64,000 nt of DNA, taken from Cycloclasticus sp. GTDB taxonomy: Bacteria; Pseudomonadota; Gammaproteobacteria; Methylococcales; Cycloclasticaceae. Every line of letters starts with the position of its first letter. The first letter of the stretch is position 1. Made by a program: the position numbers and the translations under genes. Location of the stretch: the NCBI GenBank assembly GCA_012959695.1, contig DUCS01000036.1, positions 1 through 64,000 on the forward strand. The letters run 5' to 3'. Shown piece after piece: positions 20,747 to 36,600 of the stretch. A model generated the notes under the pieces. It had not been told where the DNA came from, did no database searches, and was given only the letters and a program-made list of their open reading frames with translations.

Positions 20747-21490
20747 TTACCCCCTAAATTGTGGCATGTATTTGACCACTGAAATAGATTTGCCGTGTCG
20801 TCTCATTTCAAAAAAAAGAATCCGGCGTTTTTTATTGTCTATACCTATTTCAGCAATAGCTTGGCCTTTTTCCACAACACTTCCTTCCTTCACTAACAAA
20901 CGCTTATTGTATCCATAAGCGGTTAAAAACTCATTGTTGTGCATAATAATCAGAAGGTTACCGTAACCCTTCAAACCACTGCCTGCATAGACTACCTTAC
21001 CACCTTCACTACTTCTTACCAACTCACCCGGTTTGCCGACCAATACCACTCCAGATTGAGCAGATCCTTTTTCTAGCTTCTTTACTTTTATCGGCCACTG
21101 CCAATTTAACTTTAATTTAGGTGGTTTATTACGCGAAGTAACCTTAGTTACCGATTGTTTTTTAACAGTTTTTTTAATTTTTTGTTTAGGATAATAGCTT
21201 GGCGTTTTTACTGTTTTTTTAACGGCGACTAGCGTCAACTTTTGCCCCTTATAAATGGTATAAGGTTGGCTGATATTATTCCATTTTGCTAAATCACGAA
21301 AATCTTTACTTCTTTGCCATGCAATTGAGTACAACGTATCGCCTAATCGTACGATATGGGATGTTGCAGAACTGCCATTAATCTTATTGTTATTGAAAAC
21401 TGGCGCATGTATTTGCGGCGAACCACACGAGACAAGTGAAAGAACAAATAACATTCCACAAAAAGCAGTAAAAATATCTCGATTATTCAA
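20747..21490 (-). CDS. nlpD: NlpD-like LysM/degenerate M23 lipoprotein (amidase activator)
   Basis: Lipobox VLSLVSCG; Lys[28 protein letters not shown]; degenerate LytM domain; adjacent to rpoS. Confidence 0.92.
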   Translation of the reverse strand: MNNRDIFTAFCGMLFVLSLVSCGSPQIHAPVFNNNKINGSSATSHIVRLGDTLYSIAWQRSKDFRDLAKWNNISQPYTIYKGQKLTLVAVKKTVKTPSYYPKQKIKKTVKKQSVTKVTSRNKPPKLKLNWQWPIKVKKLEKGSAQSGVVLVGKPGELVRSSEGGKVVYAGSGLKGYGNLLIIMHNNEFLTAYGYNKRLLVKEGSVVEKGQAIAEIGIDNKKRRILFFEMRRHGKSISVVKYMPQFRG

Positions 21491-21499
21491 TTTGATCAG

Positions 21500-22075
21500 C
21501 TAATAAAACGTATAAATGATGTAAGCAATGACAATTAGCAACGTCACCGCCCAGCCAATTCGTTCAATGTAGTCGTTTAATTTATCCCTCAATCTATCAC
21601 CACCCAACGACACCAGAAACGCCACCAAAAAAAACCGTGCGCCGCGCCCAATAAGCGAGGCTATGACAAACGGTAAGAACATCATGCTAAGCATGCCCGC
21701 TGTAATGGTAAAAAGCTTATAGGGAATAGGTGAAAACCCCGCTATGAAAATTGCCCAAAACCCCCATTCATCAAACCAACGTTTGACCAATTCAAATTTT
21801 TCTTCGTATTTCATCACTGCAATCAGCGGTTCGACCAATTCAAACGAGTACATGCCAATGAGATAACCGAATATACCGCCTGCAACCGAGCCAATGGTTG
21901 TTAACAAGGCGAAATAAAAGCTTTTAGATGGCTTCGCCAAACACATGGGTGCCAACATGACATCAGGGGGTATTGGGAAAAACGAAGACTCAGCAAAACT
22001 CAATGTAAATAAAAATTTATTCGCTTTAGGGTGCTCAGCCCATAACAGGACTTTGTTATATAAAGTCTTAAACAC
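21500..22075 (-). CDS. YqaA family DedA-like membrane protein
   Basis: SFAESSFFPIPPDVMLAPM and FIAGFSPIPYKLFTITAGM. Confidence 0.9.
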   Translation of the reverse strand: MFKTLYNKVLLWAEHPKANKFLFTLSFAESSFFPIPPDVMLAPMCLAKPSKSFYFALLTTIGSVAGGIFGYLIGMYSFELVEPLIAVMKYEEKFELVKRWFDEWGFWAIFIAGFSPIPYKLFTITAGMLSMMFLPFVIASLIGRGARFFLVAFLVSLGGDRLRDKLNDYIERIGWAVTLLIVIAYIIYTFY

Positions 22076-22086
22076 GGCTAATTTCC

Positions 22087-22743
22087 TTACGCTTTACCGT
22101 GTAGAAAGGGCACGAAGCTTACTGGTTCAATCACTTCAACTTCATAGGCTACTTCAGTACGCGTCACTCTTTGTAAGACCTGTTCACCCTCTTTACCGAC
22201 AGGAATCACTAATTTAGCACCAACCGCTAATTGTTCTAACAAATTAGTCGGTATTTCTTCTGGTGCTGCAGCCGCTAAGATTCCTTCGTAAGGACCACAG
22301 GCTTTCCAACCCCAGCCACCATCAGAATGTTTGAAACTTATATTTCTAAAGCCAACTTCTGCCAATACTTGCTTCGCTTTTTCTTGCAAAGGACGAATAC
22401 GTTCGACTGAAAAAACTCTAGGTACAAGACTCGCTAAAATAGAAGACTGATAGCCTGAACCAGTCCCTACTTCTAAAACATTTTCAGGAAGTCCATCTTC
22501 AATCAACAACTCAGTCATCCGTGCAACCATATAGGGCTGGGAAATGGTTTGCCCATGTCCAATAGGCAACGATGTGTTTTCGTACGCACGGCTTGCAAGC
22601 GCTTCAGCCATAAACAAATGACGCGGCACTTTACGCATAACAGACAAAACACGCTCGTCTTTAATGCCGAGCTCTTGCAATTTCAGAATCAAGCGATTTC
22701 TCGTGCGCTGGGAGGTCATCCCTATGCCTAAATGGTTATTCAT
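22087..22743 (-). CDS. pcm: Protein-L-isoaspartate O-methyltransferase
   Basis: [53 protein letters not shown]. Start chosen at MNNHLGIG. Confidence 0.96.
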   Translation of the reverse strand: MNNHLGIGMTSQRTRNRLILKLQELGIKDERVLSVMRKVPRHLFMAEALASRAYENTSLPIGHGQTISQPYMVARMTELLIEDGLPENVLEVGTGSGYQSSILASLVPRVFSVERIRPLQEKAKQVLAEVGFRNISFKHSDGGWGWKACGPYEGILAAAAPEEIPTNLLEQLAVGAKLVIPVGKEGEQVLQRVTRTEVAYEVEVIEPVSFVPFLHGKA

Positions 22744-23491
22744 TGGGCATACCATTAATCCAATCGCTTAAACCATCTAGACGTTTATGGTTAGTCAAAT
22801 CAATTTGTAATGGCGTAATAGACACGTAGCCATTTTCTATCGCATGAAAATCAGTGCCTTCGCCCGCATCTTGATGCGCACCAGGCGGGCCCACCCAGTA
22901 GATTGTCTGATTACGTGGGTCTCGTGCTTCAATCACCGGTTCAGAACGGTGACGTTGCCCTAAACGGGTTGCTTTAAACCCTTTTAATTCACTCACGGGT
23001 AAGTCTGGCACATTCACGTTTAAGATAGTATCCGAGGGTAAACTCGACGCCATCAATTGATTAAACAACCGAGCCGCCACATAAGCCCCCGTTTCATAAT
23101 GTTTAGGCTGACTTGCAGTCATAGACATAGCGATGGATGGTAAGCCTAAAAATCGCCCTTCTGTCGCAGCAGCTACCGTACCCGAGTACAGCACGTCATC
23201 ACCCATGTTTTCACCGTTGTTGATGCCTGAAAAAACAATGTCGGGTTCATCTTCTAACATGCCGGTAATCGCGAGGTGTACGCAATCAGTTGGCGTGCCA
23301 TCAACACTAAAAAAACCGTTCTGCATTTTTTGTACACGCAACGGCATCTGTAAGGTTAGCGAGTTACTGGCCGCACTACGGTTTCTATCGGGCGCTACAA
23401 CCGTAATGTCTGCCAAGCTGGATAATGTTTCAGCTAAAACAGACAAGCCCGGCGCAAGGTAGCCGTCATCGTTGCTGATTAAAATATGCAT
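22736..23491 (-). CDS. surE: 5'-nucleotidase SurE
   Basis: [41 protein letters not shown]. Confidence 0.98.
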   Translation of the reverse strand: MHILISNDDGYLAPGLSVLAETLSSLADITVVAPDRNRSAASNSLTLQMPLRVQKMQNGFFSVDGTPTDCVHLAITGMLEDEPDIVFSGINNGENMGDDVLYSGTVAAATEGRFLGLPSIAMSMTASQPKHYETGAYVAARLFNQLMASSLPSDTILNVNVPDLPVSELKGFKATRLGQRHRSEPVIEARDPRNQTIYWVGPPGAHQDAGEGTDFHAIENGYVSITPLQIDLTNHKRLDGLSDWINGMPNE

Positions 23492-23546
23492 GAAAGTGAT
23501 CTAAAGAACAACATGTGTTTAATTTGATAAGTGCTAAAATCATATT

Positions 23547-24092
23547 ATGCCTGAAGATAAAAACAAAGACCTAAGTTCAACGGAGGATTCACGCTTATTT
23601 AGAGACTCAATGGCTGATGTAAAGCCAATCACATCCGATAAATACAACTCTGCTGCTGATCAATCCAAACCTCGACCACATAAAAAATGTTTTGAATCGC
23701 CAGTGCACACGCTCGAAACCCCAGAATACAGCCCTTCTGAGATCCAAAGTGATGACCGATTATTTTATGCCAAACAAGGCATACGAGATAAAACCATACG
23801 CCAGTTAAAACGAGGTACGCTGGGCGTTGATGACAGAATAGATTTACACGGATTAACCCAATCCGAAGCACATCAATATTTAGACGATTTTCTTATCCAA
23901 CAAACCGAACAACATCACCGTTGTATATTAGTAGTGCATGGCAAGGGCATGAGGTCTTTAAGTAAATTCCCTGTGTTAAAGAACATGGTGTTTAACCAAC
24001 TTAAAGCACATTCAAACGTGTTGGCTTTATCGTCTGCGCAGCAGCGTGATGGTGGCGCTGGCGCTCTTTATGTGCTCCTGAAATCCTCATAG
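23547..24092 (+). CDS. Smr domain protein
   Basis: Smr motifs DDRIDLHGLTQSEAHQYLDDFL and LVVHGKGMRS. Confidence 0.93.
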   Translation: MPEDKNKDLSSTEDSRLFRDSMADVKPITSDKYNSAADQSKPRPHKKCFESPVHTLETPEYSPSEIQSDDRLFYAKQGIRDKTIRQLKRGTLGVDDRIDLHGLTQSEAHQYLDDFLIQQTEQHHRCILVVHGKGMRSLSKFPVLKNMVFNQLKAHSNVLALSSAQQRDGGAGALYVLLKSS

Positions 24093-24893
24093 TTAGACGA
24101 CATACACATACAGCAAAAACACGCCGAGCACTAAACGGTAAATAACAAACGGTAACATCCCTATTCTCTCAAGCAGTTTGAGGAATACTGCTATACAAGC
24201 GAATGCACTGAGTGCAGAGATAACAACACCCGCGACGATTGCAAACCAGTCAACAGGTATGGCGCTTTCTACTAAATGCAGCGTTTTTAAACTGCCGGCT
24301 AAAAATATAAGTGGTATGGATAATAAAAATGAAAAACGCGCAGCTGCTTCTCGCGTTAGCCCTAAAAATAAGCCCGCTGTCATGGTAATGCCTGAGCGTG
24401 ATGTGCCGGGGATTAACGCCAAAACTTGATACAAACCCACAATAACGGCATCTTTTACGGTTAACTTGTCTTGCTCCCTTACTCGTTCGCCAATGGCATC
24501 CGCACGCCAAAGTAATAAGCCAAACACAATGGTGGTTATGGCAATAACGAGGGGCGAACGTAGGTAGATTTCTATCAAGTCACCTAGCAATAAGCCCATT
24601 AAGCCAACCGGTATGGTGCCTATAATAATCAACCAGCCTAAGCGGCTTTCTTGAGAATATTGCTGTTTAAAAACAGCCTTTAACCAACCCGCAACAATAC
24701 GAGATAAATCTTTTCTAAAATACGTTGTTACCGCTAACAGCGAACCAACATGAACGGCCACATCAAAGGCTAAACCTTGGTCTTCCCAAGCTAATAATAA
24801 GGGCAATAAAATTAAATGAGCTGAGCTGGATATGGGTAAAAACTCGGTTAACCCTTGCAGTAAGCCTAAGCCTAAAATGTGCGTAAAATCCAT
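24093..24893 (-). CDS. uppP: Undecaprenyl-diphosphatase UppP/BacA
   Basis: GLTEFLPISSSAHLIL and ALIPGTSRSGITMTAGLFLGLTREAAARFSFLLSIP. Confidence 0.98.
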   Translation of the reverse strand: MDFTHILGLGLLQGLTEFLPISSSAHLILLPLLLAWEDQGLAFDVAVHVGSLLAVTTYFRKDLSRIVAGWLKAVFKQQYSQESRLGWLIIIGTIPVGLMGLLLGDLIEIYLRSPLVIAITTIVFGLLLWRADAIGERVREQDKLTVKDAVIVGLYQVLALIPGTSRSGITMTAGLFLGLTREAAARFSFLLSIPLIFLAGSLKTLHLVESAIPVDWFAIVAGVVISALSAFACIAVFLKLLERIGMLPFVIYRLVLGVFLLYVYVV

Positions 24894-24895
24894 TT

Positions 24896-25939
24896 CTACT
24901 GCTCTCTGGTGGTTGAGGTGTTGATTAATTCGCGAATAACGGCGGTTGCATAACTGCCCGACTGCAATTTGAATTCTAGACGCAATTGCCCGTCGTCTAA
25001 AAATTCACAATTAAAATCGATAGGCACAACCCGTAAGGAACGTCTGGCCGGTTCCATTCGCTCTTTCGTTAACCCGTTGCAAAACACGGCGTTATCTGCA
25101 AAGACCGTTTGCTCTATTGGGTGTTTATCACCCGTTTCCGCTAAGCTGCCAAATAGCGGGCCGGTTGGGTGAATATCGTGTTCCATAACACGTTGTTCCA
25201 ATGTATCTGACACGGCATTTTCACAGAAGCTTTGCCGTGTGCCGTTCAACATATACGTGTCGCCATGCGTGGGTTTATTCCAGCTGGAACCCGCCACACG
25301 CTTCGCTAGCACTTGGTTGAACAAATACGAACGTACTGAGGATAAGAACAGGCCCTTTAGTTTTTTATTTCTAATGACCTCACCTTTTTCAAAACAATCA
25401 AACGCCCGTTGTAGGTTTTGATACGCGTAACCAAAACGTTGCTGCATAAAATAATTAGGCACGCCGTCGCGTTTAATGCCTTCCACTCGTGCAGTAATAT
25501 CTTGCTTATCAAAACGAGCATTCGCAACAATAAGTGTGAATGTATTGTGTTTAATGGTGCCGCGTTTTAATTTTTTTAAATGGCGAGTTACCAATTCAAC
25601 GTTTAGCTGATCATTATTAAGTGCCGACCAATCTGGCCCTTCTTTACCCGGCAATTGCACGCTGAACCATTGCTTGGTTACTGCGTGACGGTCTTTCATG
25701 CCCGCGTAGGAAACACTACGCCGAGTAACACCTGCGTGTTTACTCAAAATTCTTACAATATCTTCCGTATTAATACCGATTTTTTTAATGTATAAAAATA
25801 CATGTTCGCCCTCACCGCTGGGGCTAAAGCTGAGTGTTTCCTCGACGCAAAAATGTTCGGCTAACGTTCGAAGTTGTCCTGTTCCACTCGGCTGAGCATG
25901 AGCATAAGGAAGTTTTTCCACGTGCGATTCAAAATTCAT
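24896..25939 (-). CDS. truD: tRNA pseudouridine(13) synthase TruD
   Basis: VSYAGMKDRHAVTKQWFSVQLPG; GVPNYFMQQRFG. Confidence 0.97.
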   Translation of the reverse strand: MNFESHVEKLPYAHAQPSGTGQLRTLAEHFCVEETLSFSPSGEGEHVFLYIKKIGINTEDIVRILSKHAGVTRRSVSYAGMKDRHAVTKQWFSVQLPGKEGPDWSALNNDQLNVELVTRHLKKLKRGTIKHNTFTLIVANARFDKQDITARVEGIKRDGVPNYFMQQRFGYAYQNLQRAFDCFEKGEVIRNKKLKGLFLSSVRSYLFNQVLAKRVAGSSWNKPTHGDTYMLNGTRQSFCENAVSDTLEQRVMEHDIHPTGPLFGSLAETGDKHPIEQTVFADNAVFCNGLTKERMEPARRSLRVVPIDFNCEFLDDGQLRLEFKLQSGSYATAVIRELINTSTTREQ

Positions 25940-25947
25940 AATGGGGC

Positions 25948-26424
25948 TTAGCTGGCTGTTGTGAGTAAGACAACCGCGTGGGCTTCAATACCTTCTTTTC
26001 TACCCGCAAACCCCATCCCTTCGGTTGTCGTAGCTTTGACATTGACTTGCGATACGTCACATTTTAAATCACTCGCAATACAATCAGACATGCTCGGTAA
26101 ATGGGCGGCTAATTTTGGCGCTTGAGCAATAATACTGATGTCAATATTACCTAACTCGAAACCAGCCTCTTCGACGAGTTTAAACACGTGCCTTAATAGC
26201 AATCGACTGTCTACGTTTTCGTATTCATCGCTGGTGTCTGGAAAATGTTGACCTATATCGCCGCGGCCAATAGCGCCCAATAGAGCATCGCATAAGGCGT
26301 GCAACACCACATCACCATCCGAATGTGCTAGCAGGCCAAATTCATAAGGGACGCTGACACCACCTAGTGCCAGCGGTTTACCCTTTTCAAAACGGTGTGC
26401 ATCGTATCCGTGGCCTATGCGCAT
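25948..26424 (-). CDS. ispF: 2-C-methyl-D-erythritol 2,4-cyclodiphosphate synthase
   Basis: [52 protein letters not shown]. Confidence 0.98.
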   Translation of the reverse strand: MRIGHGYDAHRFEKGKPLALGGVSVPYEFGLLAHSDGDVVLHALCDALLGAIGRGDIGQHFPDTSDEYENVDSRLLLRHVFKLVEEAGFELGNIDISIIAQAPKLAAHLPSMSDCIASDLKCDVSQVNVKATTTEGMGFAGRKEGIEAHAVVLLTTAS

Positions 26425-27131
26425 GATTGTTCTTCCTGTTGATCCATATACATATTAGCTAACTGTAAATCAGCAGGCACTGTGATTTTTATATTATCTG
26501 CATGCCCTTCAACTATTCGCACGGGCAATCCGAGTTGCTCAATAGCGCTGGCTTCATCTGTAACCACTCTAGACTGTTTTTTTGCTGACAACAGCGCCCC
26601 TTGAATATCGCTTAACTTAAACAGTTGAGGCGTTAATGCTCGCCATAGTTTTGTTCTGTCTAATGTGCGCACTGCTAATTCATTGTCCACTTCTTTAATG
26701 GTGTCATGGATGGGTACTGCTAATATACTGCCTTGTTGATGTGTTTGCGCTTCGCTTATTAGTTTATTGATATCGGCTAATCGGACACACGGCCTTGCCG
26801 CATCGTGGACCAGAACCCAGTCTTGCTTTGCTGTATCAGTTTGAATTGATTGTAGGCCGTTTAATACAGAATCAGAGCGTTGATTGCCGCCTATAACAAC
26901 GTGCACTCTTGGATGTTTAATGAAGTCACTTTGTTGCGCGTGTTCATCATCGGGGTGAAGACACACGATGACTTTTTCTAACGAGGTACATAACAGCAGC
27001 GTCTTAATGGTTGTGTCGATAATTGTTGAGGAACGAAAGGGTAAATATTGTTTTGGCCGATTTTCTCCAAATCGTAACCCAATACCCGCAGCAGGCACGA
27101 TGCACCAGATTTTTCCTATCTCACTGCTCAT
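26415..27131 (-). CDS. ispD: 2-C-methyl-D-erythritol 4-phosphate cytidylyltransferase
   Basis: [36 protein letters not shown]. Start reassigned to MSSEIG. Confidence 0.95.
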   Translation of the reverse strand: MSSEIGKIWCIVPAAGIGLRFGENRPKQYLPFRSSTIIDTTIKTLLLCTSLEKVIVCLHPDDEHAQQSDFIKHPRVHVVIGGNQRSDSVLNGLQSIQTDTAKQDWVLVHDAARPCVRLADINKLISEAQTHQQGSILAVPIHDTIKEVDNELAVRTLDRTKLWRALTPQLFKLSDIQGALLSAKKQSRVVTDEASAIEQLGLPVRIVEGHADNIKITVPADLQLANMYMDQQEEQSCA

Positions 27132-27405
27132 TATCTGACTCAATGTATTGAAAAAAAGTTTCGTCCTGACCAATCAAACCAAGCTCGCGCCTTGCTTTCT
27201 CTTCAATCACATCGTGGCCACTTTTCAAGTTCGTTACCTCGGCCTGAAGCGTATCATTTCGATACATTAGTGCTTTATTTTCTTCTTTGAGCGTTTCAAT
27301 GCGCTGCTCTAGCGCCCACGAATCTTGTGCTTTCCCCTCAGCTACCCATAATTTATATTGTAGGTAGCCGAAGAGTAAAACAAGAATGATGAACAGTGCC
27401 TTCAA
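27121..27405 (-). CDS. ftsB: Cell division protein FtsB
   Basis: Short TM plus coiled coil; ARRELGLIGQDETFFQYIE; eno-ftsB-ispD synteny. Confidence 0.95.
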   Translation of the reverse strand: MKALFIILVLLFGYLQYKLWVAEGKAQDSWALEQRIETLKEENKALMYRNDTLQAEVTNLKSGHDVIEEKARRELGLIGQDETFFQYIESDNEQ

Positions 27406-27406
27406 T

Positions 27407-28699
<1,293 letters not shown>

Positions 28700-28706
28700 T
28701 TATTAT

Positions 28707-31186
<2,480 letters not shown>

Positions 31187-31213
31187 CTAAAAAGTAAAAA
31201 TTGAATCATCGGC

Positions 31214-31235
31214 ATTATACGCGAATCGATTCGCG
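31214..31235 (-). promoter_or_regulatory. pyrG -10 box abutting a perfect 16-bp palindrome
   Basis: Minus strand CGCGAATCGATTCGCG immediately followed by TATAAT, about 28 nt upstream of the pyrG start. Confidence 0.6.
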
Positions 31236-31264
31236 AGAAGTTGCCACATTAGATAAAAACGAAC

Positions 31265-32602
31265 CTATACCTGTTTGATTTTCAACCTAGGATGTTTCCA
31301 TACAATGTTATACCCCATACTGTCATCAGACACCAAAAACTCCTCGTCCACCCAAAGATTGGCAACCGCTGCTAATGTGTCATCGAAATAAATCAACGGG
31401 ATAGCATCTCGAACCCAGGGGAAAATTTTGGCCTCATGGAAAAGCTTCTTCAATTTGCGACGCCCTTGCCTGCCAAGTAATTTCAAACTCTCACCACCTT
31501 TTCTATGTGCAACTGTCACCTTTGATGTCGCCCATTTTTGCTGATCTATCCCTTTCCCACGGACCAGCCTTTTCGATAAAACGCCTATTTCAGAGGTAAT
31601 CTCTACCTCCTCAGCAAACCAGTTTATCGACTCATAACGTAATTCATCGCTTTTTATCGCTGTCAGAAAAAACGTTGCATCAAAAAGCCTGAGCTGAATA
31701 GCAGACCACTCGATTAATGCCGAATCACTCGGTTTGATGCTAATAGAACGTTGGATTTCTAGCAGTATTTTTTCTGACGGCATGCGCACATCATTGCGAA
31801 GTAACCAATGACGAATCACTAAACGTTGCCGCGCTGCATCTAAATCAATAAGGTTATGCATGTTAAGCACCTCCGTATCTTGATTCTCTATATCGGTTGC
31901 CGCAAGGTTAAACAAAACTGACGATGCCTCTGCACAATGCGCGGCACTTCTTGAGGTGGTTTTAGAAAAAGCTGGCCAGCGCTGCTGAATAAGTGGAATG
32001 ACCTGCTGGCGTAAAAAATTTCGATTTAACGAGGTATCGAGGTTGCTAGAATCTTCAATCCATTCCAAATTTTCTTCCTTGGCATAATGCTTAATTTCCG
32101 CCTTTGACACGTTAAGAAGAGGTCGCGCGATATAGCCCAAGCCAAAATTAGTACACGTCGGCATACTGGCCAAACCATCGATACCGGCCCCTCTTAAAAG
32201 CTGCAACATCAAGGTTTCTGCCTGGTCATCTTGATGTTGAGCCGTTAGCAAAACCGTATGCGCCTTAACTTCACTCTTTAACGCATCATACCTCGCATGA
32301 CGCGCAGCCTGCTCCGGTCCATCGCCAGCGACATCATCGGCGTTAACTTTTTGGCTGATAAAATCAATACCCAGCTCAATACAAACTGATTCACAATGAT
32401 CTCGCCATTTAACTGAATCGACATGCAAACCATGGTCGATATACATGGCACAAAAAGTAACCTTTGGGAGAGTTGGCTTTATTATGGAGCTTACATGCAA
32501 CAAAACATGCGAATCAACGCCGCCACTGTAGGCAATAACGACATGCGTTAAACCATTAATCGACGTCAGTTGTTGCTCAACATTGTCAACAAGATGCTTC
32601 AA
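31265..32602 (-). CDS. tilS: tRNA(Ile)-lysidine synthetase
   Basis: PP-loop VVIAYSGGVDSHVLLH; TAQHQDDQAETLMLQLLRGAGIDGLASM. Confidence 0.96.
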   Translation of the reverse strand: MKHLVDNVEQQLTSINGLTHVVIAYSGGVDSHVLLHVSSIIKPTLPKVTFCAMYIDHGLHVDSVKWRDHCESVCIELGIDFISQKVNADDVAGDGPEQAARHARYDALKSEVKAHTVLLTAQHQDDQAETLMLQLLRGAGIDGLASMPTCTNFGLGYIARPLLNVSKAEIKHYAKEENLEWIEDSSNLDTSLNRNFLRQQVIPLIQQRWPAFSKTTSRSAAHCAEASSVLFNLAATDIENQDTEVLNMHNLIDLDAARQRLVIRHWLLRNDVRMPSEKILLEIQRSISIKPSDSALIEWSAIQLRLFDATFFLTAIKSDELRYESINWFAEEVEITSEIGVLSKRLVRGKGIDQQKWATSKVTVAHRKGGESLKLLGRQGRRKLKKLFHEAKIFPWVRDAIPLIYFDDTLAAVANLWVDEEFLVSDDSMGYNIVWKHPRLKIKQV

Positions 32603-32619
32603 TGAAGTCCTGGGGGCGC

Positions 32620-33579
32620 TTAGGCAGTGGTGAATTTTCCGTATGACATTAGTCGCTTATAGCGTTCGGCTAATAAGTCATCAATCGACATAGCATTCAC
32701 CTTATTAACTTCTTTCAATAAGGTTTCTTTGATCTTTTCCTTCATAAATGAAAGATTTCGATGCGCACCGCCTAGCGGCTCGTCAATCACGCCATCTATC
32801 AAACCATTAGCTAATAATTTACTGGATGTGATTGCCATCGCTTTTGCCGCTTGTGATGCCTTTTCAGCACTTTTCCATAAAATTGACGCGCAACCTTCGG
32901 GGGAAATAACCGAGTATGTGCTGTATTTTAATAAGAAAAGTTTATCGCACACGCCCAGTGCCAACGCACCACCTGAGCCACCTTCACCAATCACAATGCT
33001 GATAATAGGAGTTTTGAGTTTAGACATTTCAAATAAATTTCTAGCAATCGCTTCACTTTGCCCACGTTCTTCTGCACCAACACCTGGGTACGCACCCGGC
33101 GTATCGATAAACGTAATAATGGGTAAGTTAAATCGCTCGGCTATGTGCATTAAACGCAGCGCTTTTCTATAACCTTCTGGGCGGGGCATGCCAAAATTTC
33201 GCTTAAGCTTTTCCTTGGTATCGCGCCCCTTTTGATGGCCAATCACCATCACAGGCAAACCGTCTAATCTAGCCATTCCACCAACAATAGCGGCATCATC
33301 TGCGTAGTGTCTGTCACCATGAAGTTCAATAAAGCCTTCAAACACGCCATCAATATAATCCAACGAATACGGGCGCTTAGGGTGGCGAGATAGTTTAGAT
33401 ATTTCCCAATCCGTTAATTTTGAAAAAATTGATTCGGTTAGTGACCGGCTCTTTTCATGTAGCCTATCGATCTCTTTTTGAATATCAATTTCATTATCGG
33501 TACCCACACGTCGAAGTTCTTCAAGCTTGTCTTCAAGTTCAACGATAGGCTGTTCAAAATCTAAGTAATCTAAGTTCAT
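32620..33579 (-). CDS. accA: Acetyl-CoA carboxylase carboxyltransferase subunit alpha
   Basis: [43 protein letters not shown]. Confidence 0.98.
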   Translation of the reverse strand: MNLDYLDFEQPIVELEDKLEELRRVGTDNEIDIQKEIDRLHEKSRSLTESIFSKLTDWEISKLSRHPKRPYSLDYIDGVFEGFIELHGDRHYADDAAIVGGMARLDGLPVMVIGHQKGRDTKEKLKRNFGMPRPEGYRKALRLMHIAERFNLPIITFIDTPGAYPGVGAEERGQSEAIARNLFEMSKLKTPIISIVIGEGGSGGALALGVCDKLFLLKYSTYSVISPEGCASILWKSAEKASQAAKAMAITSSKLLANGLIDGVIDEPLGGAHRNLSFMKEKIKETLLKEVNKVNAMSIDDLLAERYKRLMSYGKFTTA

Positions 33580-33621
33580 GGCCGTATTTTATAGCGAGTC
33601 ATGCAATTCGGCCAGTTATAT

Positions 33622-36600
33622 TCAATATCGGATAAAACTTTTTTGATTCGGTAAGGTTTGCTTAAGTTCTTCTAATAATAAATCGTTTGGCACAACATTC
33701 CATTCATCCGCCAGTTTTAAAGCCGACGAGGCACCTTGTAACGCGATTTTAATTCGTACTGGGCAGTTTCCACCTTTATAGGGGTTTAACAACTGTTGCA
33801 GCCCATCTATGGACACACCTTGCGTGTCGTTATGATGAATGTCTATCAACAAGTCCTTTGAGAATCGCTCTCTGGCCTGCTCAACCGTTAAGACAGATTC
33901 AATGGTAATTCTATTCTGACCAGCAAAATCATCAAAAGAAATGGCACCGATAATAACCACAATCTGCTCACTGACTAATTGTTCACTGAAATTATCAAAC
34001 ACCTCACTGTATGCCACCGCTTCAATGCGCGCACTGCCATCGTCTAAGATAACCGTTGCTATTTTAGAACCACTTTTAGTCGGACGAGTTCTCACTTCAA
34101 GCACTAGCCCCGCTACTGTTACTGGCTTACCTTTTGCTCGTCTGTATTGGCCACCGCCACCCGATGTATTAATCTCCATTTCATGTAAGGTTAAGAGTTT
34201 TCCTGACGTCACAGACGACATTTCTTCGCGAACAGAATCAAAAGGATGACCCGTTAAATACAGCCCTAGAGTGATTTTTTCAGCCTTAAGCCGCTCATGT
34301 TCAGTCCAAGGCTCTATGTTTGTTTTTTGCGTTTGCTGTTGTGGTGACTCAACAACCGACAAGCCGAACAAATCGTTCTGTCCAGCAGAGACGCTTTTAT
34401 TATGTTGATCCGCTATCTGTAAAACGCCTGATAACTCGGACATTAAACGTGCTCGATTATCATCAAAACAATCTAACGCACCGGACTTGATAAGCGCTTC
34501 TTGAACACGGCGATTTGCTTTTCGTATATCAATTCGCCTGGCGAGGTCTTCGTGACTTGAGTAACTACCGTTATTGTCACGCTGTTCAATAATCGATTCG
34601 ATGGCCGCCTCGCCAACGCCTTTTATAGCGCCTAGGCCATATATTATTTGCCCATCATCATTGGTGGTAAAACGATATGCCGATGAGTTGACGTCTGGCG
34701 GTAAAATATCCAACCCCATATCACGGCATTCATCAATGAACATAACAACTTTGTCGGTATTATCCATGTCGGATGACAGTACCGCTGCCATAAATTCAGA
34801 CGGGTAATGGGTTTTTAACCACGCCGTTTGATAGGCAATTAATGCATACGCTGCAGAATGTGATTTATTAAAGCCGTATCCCGCAAATTTTTCCATTAAA
34901 TCGAAGATATACGTAGCCACGTCTTCTTTTACATCATTGGCTACCGCGCCTTCTGTAAACATCACCCGTTGTTTGGCCATTTCCTCCGGCTTCTTTTTAC
35001 CCATCGACCGACGTAACAAATCAGCCATACCCAAACTAAAGCCAGCCAAATCCTGCGCAATTTTCATCACTTGCTCTTGGTATAAAATAACCCCATTGGT
35101 TGGCTCTAAAATCGCAACCAACGTTGGGTGCGCATATTCTGCTTTCTTTCGGCCATGTTTAACATTGATGTAGTCGTCCACCATGCCAGACTGCAGTGGG
35201 CCAGGTCTAAACAAGGCCACCAAGGCAATCACATCTTCAAAACTGTCCGGGCGTAATCGACGAATCAAATCTTTCATACCACGTGATTCCAGTTGAAAAA
35301 CGGCTGTTGTGGCATAGTTTTTTAGCAATTCATACGTTGCCTCATCATCACGCGGCAAAGTGTCAATATCAACAACGTCTTTTCCTTCAGCAGTGAGGCG
35401 CTGGTTGATGTTTTGTAATGCCCAATCAATAATCGTTAGGGTTCTGAGACCCAAAAAGTCAAACTTAACCAAACCAACGGCTTCAATGTCATCTTTGTCA
35501 AATTGAGTAACAAGGTTGTCACCACCTTGCTCACAATAGAGCGGAGAGAAGTCGGTCAGCTTACTGGGTGAAATCACCACACCGCCGGCATGTTTGCCTG
35601 CATTTCGTGCAATACCTTCTAACTGAAGCGCCAAATCAATCAGTTCTCGAACTTCATCTTCTTCTTGATAAGCGCTTAATAAATCAGGGCTTTCATCCAA
35701 GGCCTTCGTTAGCGTCATGCCAATTTCAAACGGAATGGCCTTTGCTAAACGATCAACAAACCCATACGGGTGACCGAGCACACGGCCAACATCACGAATA
35801 ACCGCTTTTGCCGCCATGCTGCCATAGGTAATAATTTGAGATACTTTGTCACGGCCATATTTTCTGCCGACATAATCAATCACCCGGTCGCGGCCATCCA
35901 TACAGAAATCGACGTCGAAATCAGGCATGGATACACGCTCTGGATTAAGAAACCGTTCGAACAACAGGTCAAATTCCATCGGGTCTAAATCTGTAATTCT
36001 AAGCGCGTAAGCAATGATAGAACCGGCACCAGAACCACGACCAGGGCCAACAGGTATACCGTTATCCTTAGCCCACTGAATAAAATCAGCAACAATCAAG
36101 AAATATCCTGGGAAGCCCATCTGGCAGATAACATCCAGTTCGCGCTTTAGCCTAGCTTGATACTGCGCAAGCCTTTCATCATCAAAATCTATGCGTGCAG
36201 AGGTTTCTTCTATTCGCTTATCCAAACCCTTTTGTGCCAAATCAGCAAAATACTCATCCGTTGTCATACCATCGGGCACCGGAAAATCAGGCAAAAAGTT
36301 TTCACCCAAGCTTAATTCAACATTACAGCGCATGGCTATTTGAACGCTATTTTCGATTGCTTCTGGTATATCCGAAAATAACTCTGCCATTTCTTCTTGG
36401 CTTTTAAGGTATTGCTGTTCGGTGTGTGTTTTAACGCGCCGGCCATCTGACAGAACTCGGCCTTGGTTAATACACACCCGCGCTTCATGCGCCGCAAATT
36501 CATCCTCAGTCAAGAAACAACAGCCGTTAGTTGCAACAACGGGGATTTTATGTGCGACAGCTAATTGCACCATATTGTGAACCAAACCACTCTCGGCAGG

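Noticed and set aside
27132-27173. N-terminal extension MVRTKLFFNTLSQI on IspD
   Set aside because: It overlaps ftsB; IspD homology starts after MSSEIGKIW.
32729-33172. 147-aa plus-strand ORF opposite accA
   Set aside because: Antisense shadow of highly conserved accA; no domain signature.
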